Source: UBA6183 sp964603255 (lineage in GTDB: Bacteria; Bacteroidota; Bacteroidia; UKL13-3). Taken from it: DNA of 64,000 bases. The DNA lies in assembly GCA_964603255.1 (NCBI GenBank), contig CAZRVA010000002.1, positions 14,336 through 78,335 on the forward strand. Reading direction: 5' to 3'. Below are positions 63,433 through 64,000 of the stretch, one piece after another; position 1 is the stretch's first letter, and every line of letters begins with the position of its first letter. The notes beneath the pieces are model-generated. The model was not told where the DNA came from and did not search any database. It worked only from the letters and a program-made list of their open reading frames with translations. The translations under genes and the position numbers were made by a program.

Positions 63433-64000
63433 ATGAAACTCTACCAAAAAGTAATCCTTTGCTGTTTTCTGGCACCATTAATCCATATCAACACTAGTAA
63501 TCTATTTATTTATGGGGTTGATATGGCCATGGGATTTAAACCATACAAACTAACCTATTTTGGCGTGCTTGGGTGCTATACAGAATCATGGATGTATTTG
63601 GTTATGAATACAGCCTCGTTCAGCAAATCAATTCTTTTACTTCTTTTAGGTTACTTGTTAAGCAAAAAACCTAACGAAAATTTCAAGTTACTTGGCGCAT
63701 TAGTTTTATTTTTTATTCCGTTTGGTTATGCTTGGGACTTAGGAACACTTGTGTTTTTTAAGGTAAATCCTTTTAATAAATGGATGATGAGAGAAGAGTG
63801 GAAACAACTACCAATGGTTATATTCAAAACATATTATAATTATAAAATAGCATTAAATATCCTTTCATTTATTTACAGTTTAACATCCCTATATTTATGC
63901 TATAAAATAGTTCGATCTTACTGGTGTAAAAACTTTCGCTTTCTTATTTTTACCTTAGGCGTTATTGCTAGTGCTTTATCAACTATTGCATGGTATTTTT
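63433..64000 (+). CDS. Membrane protein, truncated by the window end
   Basis: An open frame from ATG 63433 (MKLYQKVILCCFLAPLIHI) continues through 189 codons to the window edge without a stop. About five hydrophobic segments are seen: KVILCCFLAPLIHI, SILLLLLGYLL, LLGALVLFFIPFGYAW, ALNILSFIYSLTSLYLCY and FLIFTLGVIASALSTIAWYF. No family is recognised. It follows the kmo terminator and is probably a separate transcription unit. Confidence 0.7.
   Translation, partial: MKLYQKVILCCFLAPLIHINTSNLFIYGVDMAMGFKPYKLTYFGVLGCYTESWMYLVMNTASFSKSILLLLLGYLLSKKPNENFKLLGALVLFFIPFGYAWDLGTLVFFKVNPFNKWMMREEWKQLPMVIFKTYYNYKIALNILSFIYSLTSLYLCYKIVRSYWCKNFRFLIFTLGVIASALSTIAWYF

Overview
The window is a 64 kb piece of an AT-rich genome from the phylum Bacteroidota. 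The lineage is supported by three groups of genes. Four large secreted proteins end in a type IX secretion (T9SS) type A sorting domain. A gldA-gldF-gldG gliding/ABC cluster is followed by a DUF4340 gene. The division and cell-wall (dcw) cluster has the Bacteroidota order murG-murC-ftsQ-ftsA-ftsZ, and its MurE carries the DNPR motif of meso-diaminopimelate enzymes, so the wall is of the Gram-negative type. The order or family cannot be fixed from this sequence. A run of 10 Ns at 52595-52604 shows that this is a draft scaffold.

Layout. 0-4 kb: a DUF2971 protein, a GC-rich structured intergenic element and ftsK, all read leftward. 4-10 kb: a small membrane protein and the large subunit of a methylmalonyl-CoA-type mutase without its B12 domain. 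These are followed by an ATPase plus Toprim-like two-gene cassette (candidate defence pair) and a 5'-nucleotidase split into two overlapping genes. 10-12 kb: dnaA and a Fic protein. 12-20 kb, leftward: the gld cluster, a T9SS-exported repeat protein and an O-antigen-ligase-like membrane protein with a C-terminal TPR region. 20-36 kb, rightward: the complete dcw operon mraZ-rsmH-ftsL-ftsI-murE-mraY-murD-ftsW-murG-murC-ftsQ-ftsA-ftsZ. It is preceded by three 10-bp-spaced MraZ operator repeats and closed by a strong terminator.

36-46 kb: two giant T9SS cargo proteins and a small protein with a possible C-terminal sorting tail. 46-52.5 kb: a thioredoxin-domain YyaL/SPATA20 protein, a YifB/ComM ATPase, an alkyltransferase-like protein without the active cysteine, a TrpF-like protein without its catalytic residues, an MgtC-family protein and anmK. 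52.5-58.7 kb: the assembly gap and a 1943-residue T9SS protein with a tandem 993-bp internal duplication. 58.8-64 kb: an amino-acid dehydrogenase, then kynU and kmo of the kynurenine pathway. A DUF433/DUF5615 toxin-antitoxin pair sits between kynU and kmo, and its toxin carries an in-frame stop at a conserved acidic position. A truncated membrane-protein gene runs off the right edge.

Most of the window is core metabolism, wall synthesis and division. The places most worth a second look are the ATPase/Toprim-like cassette at 6.4-8.0 kb, the broken toxin inside the kynurenine operon, the GC-rich element near 1.36 kb and the mosaic duplication in the last T9SS protein. I saw no tRNA, rRNA, insertion sequence, prophage or CRISPR array.
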